Shown here in pieces: positions 33,053 to 45,192 of a stretch of 64,000 bases of DNA. Origin of the DNA: Anodontia alba (lineage: Eukaryota; Mollusca; Bivalvia; Lucinida; Lucinidae); assembly GCA_964016985.1 (NCBI GenBank), contig OZ024831.1:82252263-82316262 (forward strand), in the 5' to 3' direction. Position 1 is the first letter of the stretch. Every line of letters starts with the position of its first letter. The notes beneath the pieces are model-generated. The model was not told the origin of the DNA. It was given only the letters and a program-made list of their open reading frames with translations, and searched no databases. The translations under genes and the position numbers were made by a program.

Positions 33053-33158
33053 CTCAACAAAAACATATGTTGTGAGTACCCATTATAAGGGCCTTGGCAA
33101 GGTGCTTCTAATGAGTACCCACAACATGTTTTTGTCAAGAAATAAGAAAAATATTATA
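33053..33158. mobile_element. F palindromic MITE abutting a G element
   Basis: CAACAAAAACATATGTTGTG left, CACAACATGTTTTTGTCAAG right, 1-2 bp from the G end. Confidence 0.75.
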
Positions 33159-33606
33159 TGGATACCTCCTTTCATCTGTAGCTTTGTACACATAAGAACA
33201 CAAAACATATACATAAAATTATAGCCATTATTTGAAAAGATGGCTTTGACATCATCACATTTTGTACAGGTAATCTTACTGGTAAAGAGTCGTCTGGCAT
33301 GCACAGTAAACTGCTCAGAAATAAGGGTACAAAGATGCGTAAAATGGATAAAATTTGTTTGCAGAAAGACAAATACAATTATCAATGGTTAGAAAGATGC
33401 AATATTCTGAAAATTTTCTATAAAAAATATATTAAAAAAATTCAGAATGTTGTCTGCTATAAATGGTGCTTTAATAATTAGGATTTGTTTTATGATAAAC
33501 TAAAACGAAGTGATTTTGTTTTTTGTGCACATATTTAATATAAACAGAAAACATAATGATAAATATTTCTAAATGAGTATTTTGTATTAAACTTCCTGTT
33601 CATTTG
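33159..33606. other. No gene; D-family fragment near 33430-33476
   Basis: TTCAGAATGTTGTCTGCTAT and GGTGCTTTAATAATT match a D right end. The remainder is unclassified. Confidence 0.45.
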
Positions 33607-33710
33607 TTAACCCTTTAAGCACCGATCACAATTGCAGAGACAACATTTCAAAATATTTTTGTTTAATTTTTCTAAGAAAATATGTCTTGACATAAAAAAA
33701 ACAAGAGGCC

Positions 33711-35510
33711 CACGGGCCACGATTTGCTCACCTGAGTGACACAGCCACTGCAGACATGCAGATGTTATGCAACATTTTTCCAATCCTATCATCGCAACTA
33801 ATGAAAATATCATCATTTGAGCAGTTCTTAGTTTTGAAGAAGAATATATGGGCCTGACAGTCAATGGAGCATGATCATTTGAATAAACTATCAATCACAT
33901 TTCAACAGAAGGATCAATGTGAAATTTGGTGGAAATTGGCTAAGTGGTTTCTGATGAATCATGATTTTATACATGTAAACAGCACAGTGGCAGGGAAATA
34001 TTATAAATATAAATCAGATGATGGCCATCTTAGATTTCCAATCAGAACAATTTTAACTACTGTTGATCTACAAGTCGCTTGGATACTTTCAATATAAATG
34101 TATATGGCCCATACAAATGGGGAAGCAAATTTGACCTTGGAGGTAAAAAGGTCAAATGTCAACATAGAATCATCATTTTAGCAATTTTGGTTGATCTCCT
34201 GTCCCCCATAATTTGTGCAAAGATTAGGACCCAAGGCTTATTTGGGTATGGAGAAGAAGATTTTTAAAGGTTTTTACCATATATGGGCATGGCAGCCATT
34301 TTGATCAATGGACCATACCCATTTTAGCAATCTTTCATTCTCCTGCCCACGGAGGCTCCGCATGAAATTTGAGCAACACTGGCCCGGAGGCGTCAGAGGA
34401 AAAGCCATTTGAAATTATCAACATTTTTTTCCATACAAATGTATGGGGCCCATACAAATGCATACAGAAGCAAACTTGACCTCGCCGTAAAAAGGTTAAA
34501 TGTCAATGTATGACAATTATTTTAGCAACTTTGGTAGACCGCCCGTTCCAGATGATATATGCAAAGAGTCAGCCACAAGCCATCCTCGGTTTTGGAGAAT
34601 AAGATTTTTAAATGCTTTTTCCCATACAAATGCATAAGGAAGCAAACTTGACCTTGCCATAAAAAAGGTCAAATGTCAATGTATGACCATTATTTTATCA
34701 ACTTTGGTAGACCCCTGTCCCCGATGATTTATGCAAATATTCAGCCCCAAAGCATCCTCGGTTCTAGAGAAGAAGATTTTTAAAGGTTTTTACCATATAT
34801 GGGCAAGGCGGCCATCTTGGTCAACGAAGGGTGACCATTTTAGCAATCTTTTGATCCCCCTACCTAAGGAGGCTCCATATGAAATTTGAGCAAAATTGGC
34901 CCAGAGGCTCCAGAGGAGAAGTTGTTTGAAATTCTAAACATTTTTCCCATACAAATGCAAAAGGAAGCAAAATTGACCTTACCGTAAAAAGGTCAAATGT
35001 CAATGTACGACCATTATTTTAGCAATTTTTGGTAGCCCTCCTGTTCCCAAAGATATATGCAGAGATTCAGCCATAAAGCATGCTCGGTTTTGGAGAAGAA
35101 GATTTTTAAAGGTTTTCCCCATACAAATGCATAGGGAAGCAAACTTGACCTTGCCGTAAAAAGGTCAAACGTCAAGGTACGACAATTCTTTTAGCAATTT
35201 TGGTAGACCTCCCGTCCCCGATGATTCTTGCAAAGGTTCAGCCCCAAGGCATTCTCGGTTCTGGAGGAGAAGATTTTTAAAGGTTTTTACCATATATGGG
35301 CATAGCGGCCATCTTGCTCAACGGACTGCGACCATTTTAGCAATTTTTCGTTCCCCAACCCTAAGGAGGCTCCATATGAAATTTGAGCAAAATTGGCTCA
35401 GCGGCTTCGGAGGAGAAGTCGTTTGAAAATGTTAACGAACGGACGCACGGATGACGGACGAAAAGTGATCACAATAGCTCATCCTGAACAGAGCTCAGGT
35501 GAGCTAAAAA
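33711..35510 (+). mobile_element. Minisatellite-carrying element, AAAAAGGTCAAATGTCAA type
   Basis: 5' ACAAGAGGCCCACGGGCCAC then TTGCTCACCTGAG; 3' AGAGCTCAGGTGAGCTAAAA. Interior units of about 170 bp contain CCATACAAATGCATAGGGAA, AAAAGGTCAAATGTCAATGT and GAGAAGAAGATTTTTAAAGG, with a second module (GCGGCCATCTTG, GGAGGCTCCATATGAAATTT) inserted periodically. Noncoding. Confidence 0.78.
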
Positions 35511-35517
35511 TAATAAA

Positions 35518-37598
35518 ACAATAGGGCTATGATGGCCCTGTACTGCTCACTTGAGTATCATAGCACTTAAAAAAAAACCAGACCAGGAAATGATCCAAGC
35601 AAACATTCTGACCAAATATACGATGATTATAATAACAAGTAAGACAATGGAGCATGCCTAACTAACCATGAAATATAGGTCAAGGTCAAATATGGATGAC
35701 TGCATTTAAGAGGTCATGGTAAGATGTATGCATGTGCTAAGTCATAATCACTGACTGTAGAAGCAATAGTTACCCAGAAACTGACCTAAATACAAACACT
35801 TAAAGTCAGTGGACCATGAAATAGGGTGATCAAATATGGATGACTGCATTTAAAAGGCCATGCTAAGAAGTATGCGTATGCACATGCCAAGTATCACTGC
35901 TGTAGGACCAACAGTTAGTAAGAAACTGACCTAAACATAAAGAAAGTTACTGGACCAAAAAAAAATACAGGTCATAGGTGACCCAGTTCCAAACTTGGTC
36001 TAGAAATCAAGACAAACATTTTGAGAAAGATTCGTGATAATTACTTAAAAAATGTGACCTCTAGGATGTTAACAAAGTTTTCCTTTGATCTGACCTGATG
36101 ACCTAGTTTTTGACCCCAAGTGTCCCACTAAAGAACATCAAGACAATTTTTGAGCATGATCCATGATGATTGTTTCAAAAATGTGACCTATAGAATGTTA
36201 ACAACAAGGATTTAACCCTGTGACCTTGATTTTGACCCTAAGTGACCTAGTTTTAAACTCAACCAAGAAATAATCAAGACAAACATTTTGAGCATGATTC
36301 ATGATGATTGCTTCAAAAATGTGACCTCAACTAAGAGTGTTAACAAGGTTTTCCTTTGATTTTGCCCTGTGACCTAGTTTTTTACCCCAAGTGACCCAGT
36401 TTCAAGCTTGACCTAGAAATCATCAAAACAAACATTTTGAACAATATTCATGATGATTACTTCAAAACTGTGACCTCTAGAGTGTTAACAAAGTTTCCTT
36501 TGATTTAGCCTAGTGACCTAGTTTTTGACCAAAAGTGACCAAATTTCAAACCTGGTCTAGAAGTCACCAAGACAAATATTTTGAGAAAGATTCATAATGA
36601 TTACTTCAAAACTTTGACCTCTAAAGTGTTAACAAAGTTTTCCTTTGATATGGCCTGGGACCTAATTTTTTTCCCAAGTGACTCAGTTTCAAAGTCAACC
36701 TAATTAACATCAAGACAAACCTATTAAGCACATCAAGACAAATTTAACATATTGAGCATGATTCACGATGACTGCTTCAAAAATGTGACCTCTCGAATGT
36801 TAAGGTCTTCCTTTGATTTGGTCCAGTGACCTAGTTTTTTATCCTTAGAGACTCAGTTTCCAACTTGACCTAAAAATCATCAAGACAAATATTTTGAGCA
36901 ATATTCATGACGAGTACTTAAAAAAATGTGACCTCTAGAGGGTTAACAAGGTTTTCCTTTGATTTGACCTAGTGACCTGATTTTTGACCCCCAGTGATCC
37001 AGTTTCAAACGTACTAAAAATTATCAAGAACAACATTTTCTGCAAGGTTCATGATGATTACTTCAAAAATGTGACTTCTAGAGTGTTAACAAAGTTTTCC
37101 TTTGATTCTTTACCCTTAGCAACCCAGTTTCAAAGTCAACCTAAAGAACATCAAGACAAACATTTTGAGCATGATTAATGATGATTGCTTCAAAAATGTG
37201 ACCTCTTAAGTGGTTAGATCTTCCTTTGATTTAGCCTGGTGACCTAGTTTTTTATCCCAAGTGAGACAGTTTAGTGCTTGACCTACAATTCATCAAGACA
37301 AACATTTTGAGCAAGATTCATGACGATTACTTAAAAAATGTGACCTCTAGAGTGTCAACAAGATTTTCCTTTGATCTGATCTGGTGACCTAGTTTTTGAT
37401 CCCAACTGACCCAATTTCAAACCTGGCCTAGGTTTCATAGAGCCATACACTATGAGTAAGTTTTATTAAAATTGGATAAAAACTGTGAGCTTTAGAGTGT
37501 TAACAAACTATCTGTTGACAACCAACAACAGACAATGGATGAGGGACAGAGGGTGATCACGATAGCTCACCCTGAGCTTTCGTCAGGTGATCTAGAAA
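35518..37598 (+). mobile_element. Minisatellite-carrying element, GACCTAG type, second copy
   Basis: Same family as 10875-12427: GGGCTATGATGGCCCTGTAC then TGCTCACTTGAG at the left; CACGATAGCTCACCCTGAGC then GTCAGGTGATCTAG at the right. About twelve units with GTGACCTAGTTTTTGACC and AAGACAAACATTTTGAG. It follows the previous element by 7 bp. Confidence 0.78.
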
Positions 37599-37697
37599 AT
37601 AATAATAAAAAAAAAATTGAATTTGCTTGGAGCGTTTTAATAGTTAAGCATTATCTCTTCATTATTCTTAGTGATAACTCCTTTGTAAGTTACACTT

Positions 37698-38652
37698 TTT
37701 ATGCCCCGCCACCAAAAAAGTGGTGGGGTATTATGTTATACCCTCTGAAATTTTGAGTGTCCGTCCATCCGTCTGTCCCTCCGTCAGCGCCCCCACCATT
37801 CTTCTGCCCGCAACTCCTCCTACAGTTTTAGGCCAATCCTTTTCAAACTTTACAGGCACTTTTAGGATGGTCTGAAGATATGCATATTGTTTTTTCAGAA
37901 TCCTGAAATTATTTTTTATCACATTTTTTTGCATTTTTAACTTGACTTTTTTCGAGCCCTAATACTACAGAAATGTATAGGGAGTATGTACCTTCTGCCC
38001 GCAACTCCTCCTACAGTTTTAGGCCAATCCTTATCAAACTTTACAGGCGCTTTTAAGATGGTCTGAAGATATGCATATTGTTTTTTCTGAATCCTGAAAT
38101 TATTTTTTATCACATTTTTTGCATTTTTAACTTAGACTTTTTTCGAGCCCTAACACTACAGAAATGTATAGGGAGTATGTACCTTCTGCCCGCAACTCCT
38201 CCTACAGTTTTAGGCCAATCCTCATCAAACTTTACAGGCGCTTTTAGGATGGTCTGAAGATATGCATATTGTTTTTTCAGAATCCTGAAATTATTTTCTA
38301 TCACATTTTTTGCATTTTTAACTTAGACTTTTTTCGAGTCCTAATACTACAGAAATGTATAGGGAGTATGTACCTTGTACGTGCAACTCCTCCTACATTT
38401 TCAGGCCGATCCTTTTGAAACTTTACACACGCTTTTAGGATGGTCTGAAGATATGCATATTGTTTTTTTCAGAATCCTGAAATTATTTTTTATCACTTTT
38501 TATTGCATTTTTAACTTTGACCTTTTGGTGTTTTTTTTTTTTTTGAGTTATGAAATAACTGTTTATTGCTTCTCTTCATGTTTAACTTAGATTGTTTTCA
38601 GCCCTTATACTACAGAAGTGCATAGGGAATATGTCCCTGTGGCGGGGAATGG
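37698..38652 (+). mobile_element. Minisatellite-carrying element with CCCCGCCAC / GTGGCGGGG ends
   Basis: Four units of about 190 bp with CGCAACTCCTCCTACAGTTT, GATGGTCTGAAGATATGCAT and ATAGGGAGTATGTACC. The left terminal hairpin is CCCCGCCACC/GTGGTGGGG; the right end has GTGGCGGGG at 38639-38647, an exact inverted match to CCCCGCCAC. An insertion with a T run lies near 38529-38600. Confidence 0.75.
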
Positions 38653-38698
38653 TGCATGGCTTGCAGTTTTATTGTTCTTGTTTTCTTCTTTATTTTTA

Positions 38699-39004
38699 TC
38701 TCCTGAGCTTAGGTTTATGGCCCAGTCAACCCATTAAGGTCATATTGAGTTGGTCAGTTTACCTTACCACACTTTCCTGTTTAGGTTTAGTCCTCTAAGT
38801 GATTAACCAGTACTTCTGTACATTCTTTCCCCGGAGACTGACAAGTGCCCTTTTTTGAATCAGTGGAAGGAAGAGAATTAATGACCAAAGAAAACATTTC
38901 ATGATAAATCTCCATGATAAAATGTTGCTGGAACCAGCAGGGATGGAATCTGCAACCGCCTGATCACCAGTTGGATATGCATTCGCCAGAGCCACCGTAG
39001 CTGG
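38699..39004 (-). mobile_element. tRNA-derived SINE, full length
   Basis: 306 bp on the minus strand with perfect 14-bp target duplications CTTCTTTATTTTTA at 38685-38698 and 39005-39018. The head is decayed; the body GATTAACCAGTACTTCTGTA and tail are recognisable. Confidence 0.9.
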
Positions 39005-39258
39005 CTTCTTTATTTTTAAACATCAAAGAACAAATCAACTGTATATGACATTAGGAAGACAAATAGTAACTGGAGGGATGAATGGGGAAGGTTGTAGTTT
39101 CTGTGATTCAAATCAGTGTTTATCAAATAATACAAACACTAAATGAAAAGATTTTATTATAAATTTATATATGGTGTGCAGGAAAGCAAACAGGAAGTCA
39201 TAAAAGTTGGGTTCTTTCTAAAAGATGGTGGAAAATCTACCATATGTATCTAGTCCCC

Positions 39259-39481
39259 TTAACTCTTTGCATGCTGGGTAATTTTGCATGCTTTTTTGTT
39301 GTCTGTCGATTTTTTTTTTAAATTAACTTTTCCAAGAAAATCTTTTAGGAATACCATCAGAGTGTCAAACAGTTTGGATCAAGATCAGGCCCGAAGTTTT
39401 GTTGGGCCTGATCTTGGTCTAAACTGTCTGCAAAGGTTATCAGCAGACGACAAAAGTTGCCACTAGCGGGGAAAGAATTAA
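39259..39481 (+). mobile_element. E-family MITE, reference copy
   Basis: Defines family E: TTAACTCTTTGCATGCTGGG left, GCGGGGAAAGAATTAA right, 223 bp. Core-2-like hairpin GTCAAACAGTTTGGATC ... GATCTTGGTCTAAACTGTC around GGGCCTGATC. Confidence 0.87.
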
Positions 39482-39568
39482 GAGGCCAAAAACTCATATC
39501 AGCATAAATCAATCTGTATTAATCCATTTATCTCATTTACAGTGAATGGAATCTTCAACCTTAACTCT

Positions 39569-39758
39569 TTAACCTCAACCCTTTCCAATATAAAGGGTGC
39601 CTGGTTGTTTTTTTATTTTAATCATGTTTTGTAGAAATTTCTGACTTCAATGCAAACAATGCAGACCCTGATCGGATGCCTGGTTCTGCGGTGTCTGATC
39701 TTGGTCTTCACTGTTTGTCAATGTCCATTTTATGGGATGCTAGGCTTAAATGGGTTAA
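39569..39758 (-). mobile_element. J-family MITE
   Basis: TTAA-bounded. GCAAACAATGCAGACCCTGA and GATCTTGGTCTTCACTGTTT form a core-2 hairpin. Confidence 0.7.
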
Positions 39759-39808
39759 GCAAGCATCTGCCTTGAGCAAGCAATATCAGCCTTCCCTTCT
39801 GCGTTTGC

Positions 39809-40030
39809 TTAATGCTTAGCATGCTGGATAAAAATTTCAGACAACACTCTGAAATAATATTGTCTTTTTTTTCTTTTTTTTTTTTTTCAAGAAAATAGGA
39901 TCTGACATTTCATGTAAACTGTCTACTTTGGAGACAATTTGCATGAAATGTCAAATCCTAGCTTCTGGACAAAAATAGAAACATTAACATCAATTTGTAG
40001 TCTGCTGTTTTTGTCCATAGCATGATGAAT
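39809..40030 (-). mobile_element. C-family MITE
   Basis: TTAATGCTTAGCATGCTGGA left; right end decayed. Core-3 hairpin with GTCTACTTTGGAGACAATTT. Confidence 0.8.
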
Positions 40031-40238
40031 ATTTAGACAGGTCTGGCTACAGTATGCTAAACACCTTTTCTACTCTACTGCCATGGAAAGATTCTGGTAG
40101 ATAGACAAATGCAAAAGGGCAACCATTTATCTCTACCTTTTGTTCTGATCTCATATACAGTATACTATGCTGTCTTCATGATTATGTGCAAAGACTTTTT
40201 TTGTGTGGCACTGCTATGTAAAGAATACAGTAGACATA

Positions 40239-41578
40239 CGAGGGATGTTCGAAATGAATTGCTTATTGTCCTCTAGCTCGATATCCACGTGGGGCACGAT
40301 AAAAACCAATACATGCTTGTATAGGGCTATTCAATATCTACACAATGGTGTATAAATGTACATGTTAGACTAAGTGTAAGACATAAAATTTGCCATTTGA
40401 ATACACGCAGTCATTGACCACTGCAGTAAAAATGGTTGGTAGAAGCGTCGACAAAAAAGATGAAATACGAGCTTTCATCAAAGCTCGCTCAAAACTTGGC
40501 TGTTCTTTGAAGAAGCTGATGACTGAAATTTCTACTGCTTTTGGACCTTCTTGTGTGTCTTATGACACAGTTCGGCGGTGGAAAACGAAATTTGAGTCTG
40601 GTGTAGAGTCCATCAAAAATGCACCGAAATCAGGTAGGCCAAAATCTGCATCTCGTAAAGAAATCGTTTCCAAAATAAAGGAAATCATTGAAGGAGATGC
40701 CAGATTTACAGTTCGTGATATTGCACGAAAGGTAGGCATATCACTATCAACGGTTCACCTTATTTTGAAGAAGCATTTGAAAGTCAGAAAGATTTCTGCT
40801 AGATGGGTGCCACATCTGTTGACTGACGAGCAAAAGAGGCAACGGGTTAAAGTGGCCAAAAAGCTGCTTCAAATGTTTCCAAAATATGACAAAAAGCAGT
40901 TTGCCAATGTCGTCACAGGTGATGAAACCTGGGTCCATTATTTTGAGCCCGTCAGAAAGGTTAGCAATAAGATCTGGGCAACCAAACGCAGCAAACGCCC
41001 AATAATTGCCAAACGTTCTTTGAGTACAAAGAAGGTTTTGTATGCAATCTTCTTCTCTGGTGGAGGAGTCGCAATAAAAGTGCCAGTGAAAAAGGGCAAA
41101 AGCATCACCGGAAAGTACTACAAAGACGTAGTACTGAAGAAACTGAAAAAGTATTATCAGAAACGACGCCCTGCCACTGGTTTTAAACATGTCCGTCTTC
41201 AACATGACAATGCCCCAGCTCATACCTCCGCAATAGTTACGGCGTTTTTGAAGAAAGAGACAGTAACTGTTTTGCCTTACCCCCCGTATTCCCCAGACCT
41301 TGCCCCATGTGATTTTTTTTTGTTTCTGAAATTGAAAGCATTCCTTGCTGGGCGGAAATACCAGTCCCGACAGGCACTTGGATCTGCCATTCATCAGTAC
41401 CTTATTACTGTGCCCAAATCAGCGTACCGTGACACCTTCAAGAAGTGGATACATCGGCTGAAATTTTGCATTTCTAGCCACGGGGAGTACTTCGAGGGCA
41501 TGAAATGAGTACTTTTGGGCTAACTTGAAATTTGAAGTCTCCAGATAGAAATAAGCAATTCATTTCGAACATCCCTCA
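40239..41578 (+). mobile_element. Structurally intact mariner transposon
   Basis: A 1340-bp element bounded by 29-bp terminal inverted repeats starting CGAGGGATGTTCGAAATGAA on the left and, as reverse complement, TGAGGGATGTTCGAAATGAA on the right (one mismatch, the first base). It is flanked by TA duplications at 40237-40238 and 41579-41580. It carries one uninterrupted transposase frame. Near-identical ends and an open frame point to recent insertion (inference). Confidence 0.95.
40432..41508 (+). CDS. Mariner transposase (DD34D)
   Basis: A 358-aa DNA transposase that cuts and rejoins the element at its inverted repeats in the nucleus, inserting at TA. Residues 1-60 and about 73-118 form the paired helix-turn-helix DNA-binding region. 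WVPHLLTDEQ (125-134) matches the mariner WVPHEL linker motif. The catalytic triad is D164 (TGDETWVHYFEP), D259 (QHDNAPAHTS) and D294 (YSPDLAPCDFF), with exactly 34 residues between the last two, the DD34D signature. No stop or frameshift interrupts it, and length is normal for the family (about 345-360). The start is the ATG at 40432; the frame is open 14 codons further upstream without another ATG. May be functional; mutations in residues not examined could still inactivate it. Confidence 0.93.
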   Translation: MVGRSVDKKDEIRAFIKARSKLGCSLKKLMTEISTAFGPSCVSYDTVRRWKTKFESGVESIKNAPKSGRPKSASRKEIVSKIKEIIEGDARFTVRDIARKVGISLSTVHLILKKHLKVRKISARWVPHLLTDEQKRQRVKVAKKLLQMFPKYDKKQFANVVTGDETWVHYFEPVRKVSNKIWATKRSKRPIIAKRSLSTKKVLYAIFFSGGGVAIKVPVKKGKSITGKYYKDVVLKKLKKYYQKRRPATGFKHVRLQHDNAPAHTSAIVTAFLKKETVTVLPYPPYSPDLAPCDFFLFLKLKAFLAGRKYQSRQALGSAIHQYLITVPKSAYRDTFKKWIHRLKFCISSHGEYFEGMK

Positions 41579-42194
<616 letters not shown>

Positions 42195-42395
42195 CAAATT
42201 AAAAAAACTAAATACCCCCTTTGCAAACTTTGTATGCTGGAGGTATAATCATGTATTTGCTGTACATGCCATTTAGTATGTCGACTTGTTAGAATGTGGA
42301 GCACTTTACTTTAGGTACACTTAGGATCCAGGGTAAAACAGTCACTATCACTTTGCACTACTGAAAGCCTGGAATAAAGCTATCCTGTAGTCACC

Positions 42396-42618
42396 TTGAC
42401 CTTTACCACTCTATGGACAGATTCAGCAGATGACAAATTGATAATATCTTTCTTATTTTTCTGAGAAAAAAGAATTTGATGTTTTCATGCAAATTGTCTC
42501 CATTGGCCACAATCTGCATGAGATGTCAAAGTCTGTATTCTGGGAAAAACAAGAAAAATAATTCTGTATGTTGTCCTTACCAGAGGAAAATTTTACCCAG
42601 ATAGCTAAGTGGTGTTAA
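42396..42618 (+). mobile_element. C-family MITE
   Basis: Left TTGACCTTTACCACTCTATG, right TTAA. Core-3 arm CATGCAAATTGTCTCCATTG kept. Confidence 0.8.
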
Positions 42619-42715
42619 CATTGGGGGTTCTGTAAGTGAATACTGAAATTGTTTTCTGTGTATTTACTGACCATTTATATTTACATCATATAGAGTGGTT
42701 CTAATGGAAATCAAG

Positions 42716-42919
42716 TTAACCCATAAAGCACCAATCACAAATGCAGCAGACAACATTTTCAATTATTATTATTATTTTATTTTGCAAAGAAAATAAGTAT
42801 TGACACTTCATGTGAATTGCCTGCACAGCAGACAATTCACATGAAATGTCATCATTTAGTTTGAAAAAAAAAATCAGAGTGTTGTCTGCTGCAATTGTGA
42901 TTGGTGCTAAAGAATTTAA
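42716..42919 (+). mobile_element. D-family MITE
   Basis: TTAACCCATAAAGCACCAAT left; ATTTAA right. Hairpin GAATTGCCTGCACAGCAGAC then AATTCACATG. Confidence 0.85.
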
Positions 42920-43972
42920 ACAATACCAGTTTCCTCCCTTGTATGCACAGAGGAGGCAAACAAAATTACTTTATTGAAACGTGTACATAGTGTTAAAAAA
43001 TCTCATTTAAAGAATGAAGGCCATTTTCCATGTTAATAACCATTGAAATCTAGGGATGGATCCAGGATAATTTCAGTGGGTGGGGGTTGGGGTTCAAGGT
43101 TCAATTTGATCAAATTGCCCTACTTACTCTTTGTATTCAGACAGACAGGCCTAAGCAAACACCGTAGACCAAAATCAGACGCTGCAGAATGTGGCATCTG
43201 ATCAAGGTTTACACTGTTTGCCACTCACCTGGCAATTTTACACACATTCACAGTGTAAATATATAGGGAAAATAATACAGTATCCCAAATTTATCCAAAA
43301 ATTTACTATGAAAATGAAATTCTAGAGTCAAAGGGGTGGTGTGGTGGATGGGGGGTTGGAGTGGACCCATCTAACACCCTCCAAATCCACCCATGGAAAC
43401 TGATCAATTGCACTCTAATAGATAAGGAAAAACAATTTCATGTTAAATGCATGTATATGCTATTTCACTGAATTTATGAACAGACTGGTTGAATCTGACA
43501 GTGAATGACAGCAATGTTTATTTTGTACCTGCCCACCACTCTAAAGTTATCAGGCTATATATGTTTTCTGGGTGAATGCAGGTTGGAATGGGGTAGTGAG
43601 GGGTGCAGTGGAGGCAGGGATAAAATCCCTCTTTAGTCTAAGTAGTTAGGTTTGGGAAGAGAGTGGGGATATATCCTTGGATATTTCTCCCCAGCCCACC
43701 ACCCAAACTATTTGCCCAACCTAATCATAGCTGACAATAAATTTATTATGTTTTCAGAGTGACTGATGGTGAGAGAGGGGTAGTGGTGGTGCTGCGAGAA
43801 TGTTGGTGGGTGCCTGGAGGATGATATCCTATTATCATTCTGTATTCCAAGTTATAAGGATTAGGGATGAAATATGCACCACCACCACCACTTACAAATA
43901 ACAGTGTAACATATCAACATGCAGATGTATCCAAATTTCAAATGATTTTCCTTTTATATATCTTAACCCTTG
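42920..43972. other. No gene; degenerate L element at about 43118-43278
   Basis: Core-2 hairpin GCAAACACCGTAGACC ... GGTTTACACTGTTTGCC with L-like flanks. Elsewhere G-rich patches (43078-43092, 43330-43362, 43580-43615, 43740-43835) but no credible frames. Confidence 0.5.
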
Positions 43973-44168
43973 TCATGCTGAATAAAATAAGATGCCACAC
44001 CCACTTCTAATTTTCAGCCAATCAGATTACTTAGTCCAGATTGTTGATATAAATTCACATACTTAATGGCAAACAGTGCAAATCCAGATCAGCTGGCTTC
44101 TTCAACTGATCTGGATCTACACTATTTGCAAAGGCAGGATATATCCGGGTTCAGCAGGACAAGGGTTA
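43973..44168 (-). mobile_element. A-family MITE
   Basis: TTAA-bounded, inverted, hairpin loop shortened (GATCAGCTGGCTTCTTCAAC). Confidence 0.83.
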
Positions 44169-44810
44169 AGTCACTTTTGCTCCCATATACAGTATTTTGG
44201 GTAGACAGGGGTGCAATAGGGGGAAGGTGGGGATTTCGCTTTTGCTTGCAGTTTTGAAGAAATTCTAGCTCAATTTATTTGATGAGATGTGAAAAGCTTG
44301 CCTTTTTTCTTCTTGACATTCTTTCATAGAAAAAGTATCTATCATAATATGCTCACTTAAAAGATAATTGCGCATAGTGCTGAACTTTTTTGATCTATGT
44401 TGTGTCTCCTTCATGGGAAATATGGAGTGGGGCTGGGGGCAGAGGGGCAGTAGGGTTTAGAGTGGAGAAGATAGGTACTGAATTTAACTGAAGAGAGCTG
44501 CTGACAGGATTAGTTTAATATATTGAGAAATTTGCTAAGAAACCAGAAAAAATATCTGCCCTACTTGCATGCAGCAAATGATGGAAGACTTCAAGTATTA
44601 ATGTCACTGAAATAAAAAGCTGAAATCAAAGAGTATCAGTATTAGATCAACAGTATCAGTTTCACTGCTTTATTTTAATAAAAGTTTGTCAGAGTTATGT
44701 GCAAGTAAGGTAGGTTGGAATTGTCACAACTCTCTGATCTCCAGGGTGTCCCAATATTTCCCATGACATAGATCCCTCATTTTCTGGGCTAGCTGCATCC
44801 CTGCATTTTA
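44169..44810. other. No recognised gene
   Basis: Unclassified; G-rich patch at 44425-44458. It may include 3' UTR of the tau-like gene at 45193 (AATAAA on the minus strand at 44807-44812). Confidence 0.4.
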
Positions 44811-44955
44811 TTTTTTTAAGATACAATAAGGCTTGATATTTCATGTGATTTGTCTGCAAGGCAGACAATTCACATGAAATATCAAGCCTTAATTTCTCTG
44901 AAAAATGGAGGAATAAGTCAGAATGTCAACTGCTATAATTTGCATGGTGCTTTAA
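44811..44955 (+). mobile_element. D-family MITE, right part
   Basis: Perfect core-3 hairpin GGCTTGATATTTCATGTGAT ... TTCACATGAAATATCAAGCC. Its final GCTTTAA provides the TTAA at which the next C element begins. Confidence 0.78.
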
Positions 44956-45150
44956 CCTTTACCACTCTCTGGACTAATTCAGCAGATGACAAACTGATGA
45001 TATTTTCTTATTTTTCACAGAAAACAGGATCTGACATTTCATGCAAATTGTTTCATTGGAGACAATTTACATAAAATGTCAAATTCTGTTTTCTTGGAAA
45101 AATAAGGAAAATTATTTCAAAATGTTGTCTGCTGAAAATTTTACCCAGAG
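44952..45150 (+). mobile_element. C-family MITE 42 bp past a tau-like stop codon
   Basis: TTAACCTTTACCACTCTCTG left; right end decayed (TTTTACCCAGAGTCAG). Core-3 hairpin with GTTTCATTGGAGACAATTTA. Likely lies in the 3' UTR of the minus-strand gene. Confidence 0.82.
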
Positions 45151-45192
45151 TCAGATTATACATTTTGTACATTAGAACATATTAACAGCTTC

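Larger units (their letters stand above)
33607..37647 (+). mobile_element. D-family MITE split by two minisatellite elements
   Basis: Left piece 33607-33710 (TTAACCCTTTAAGCACCGAT ... GTCTTGACATA) and right piece about 37610-37647 (GAATTTGCTTGGAGCGTTTT then AATAGTTAA) belong to one D element; 3.9 kb of two head-to-tail elements lies between. Part of the D interior is also missing. Confidence 0.6.

Noticed and set aside
37535..38304. Repeated 60-75 codon frames
   Set aside because: They repeat with the 190-bp minisatellite unit and carry no protein similarity.
40390..40431. Upstream TTG start for the mariner transposase
   Set aside because: Family members begin near the ATG at 40432; the extra 14 codons lack similarity and an ATG.
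40747..41394. 215-codon frame antisense to the mariner transposase
   Set aside because: A shadow of the real transposase frame; no homology of its own.
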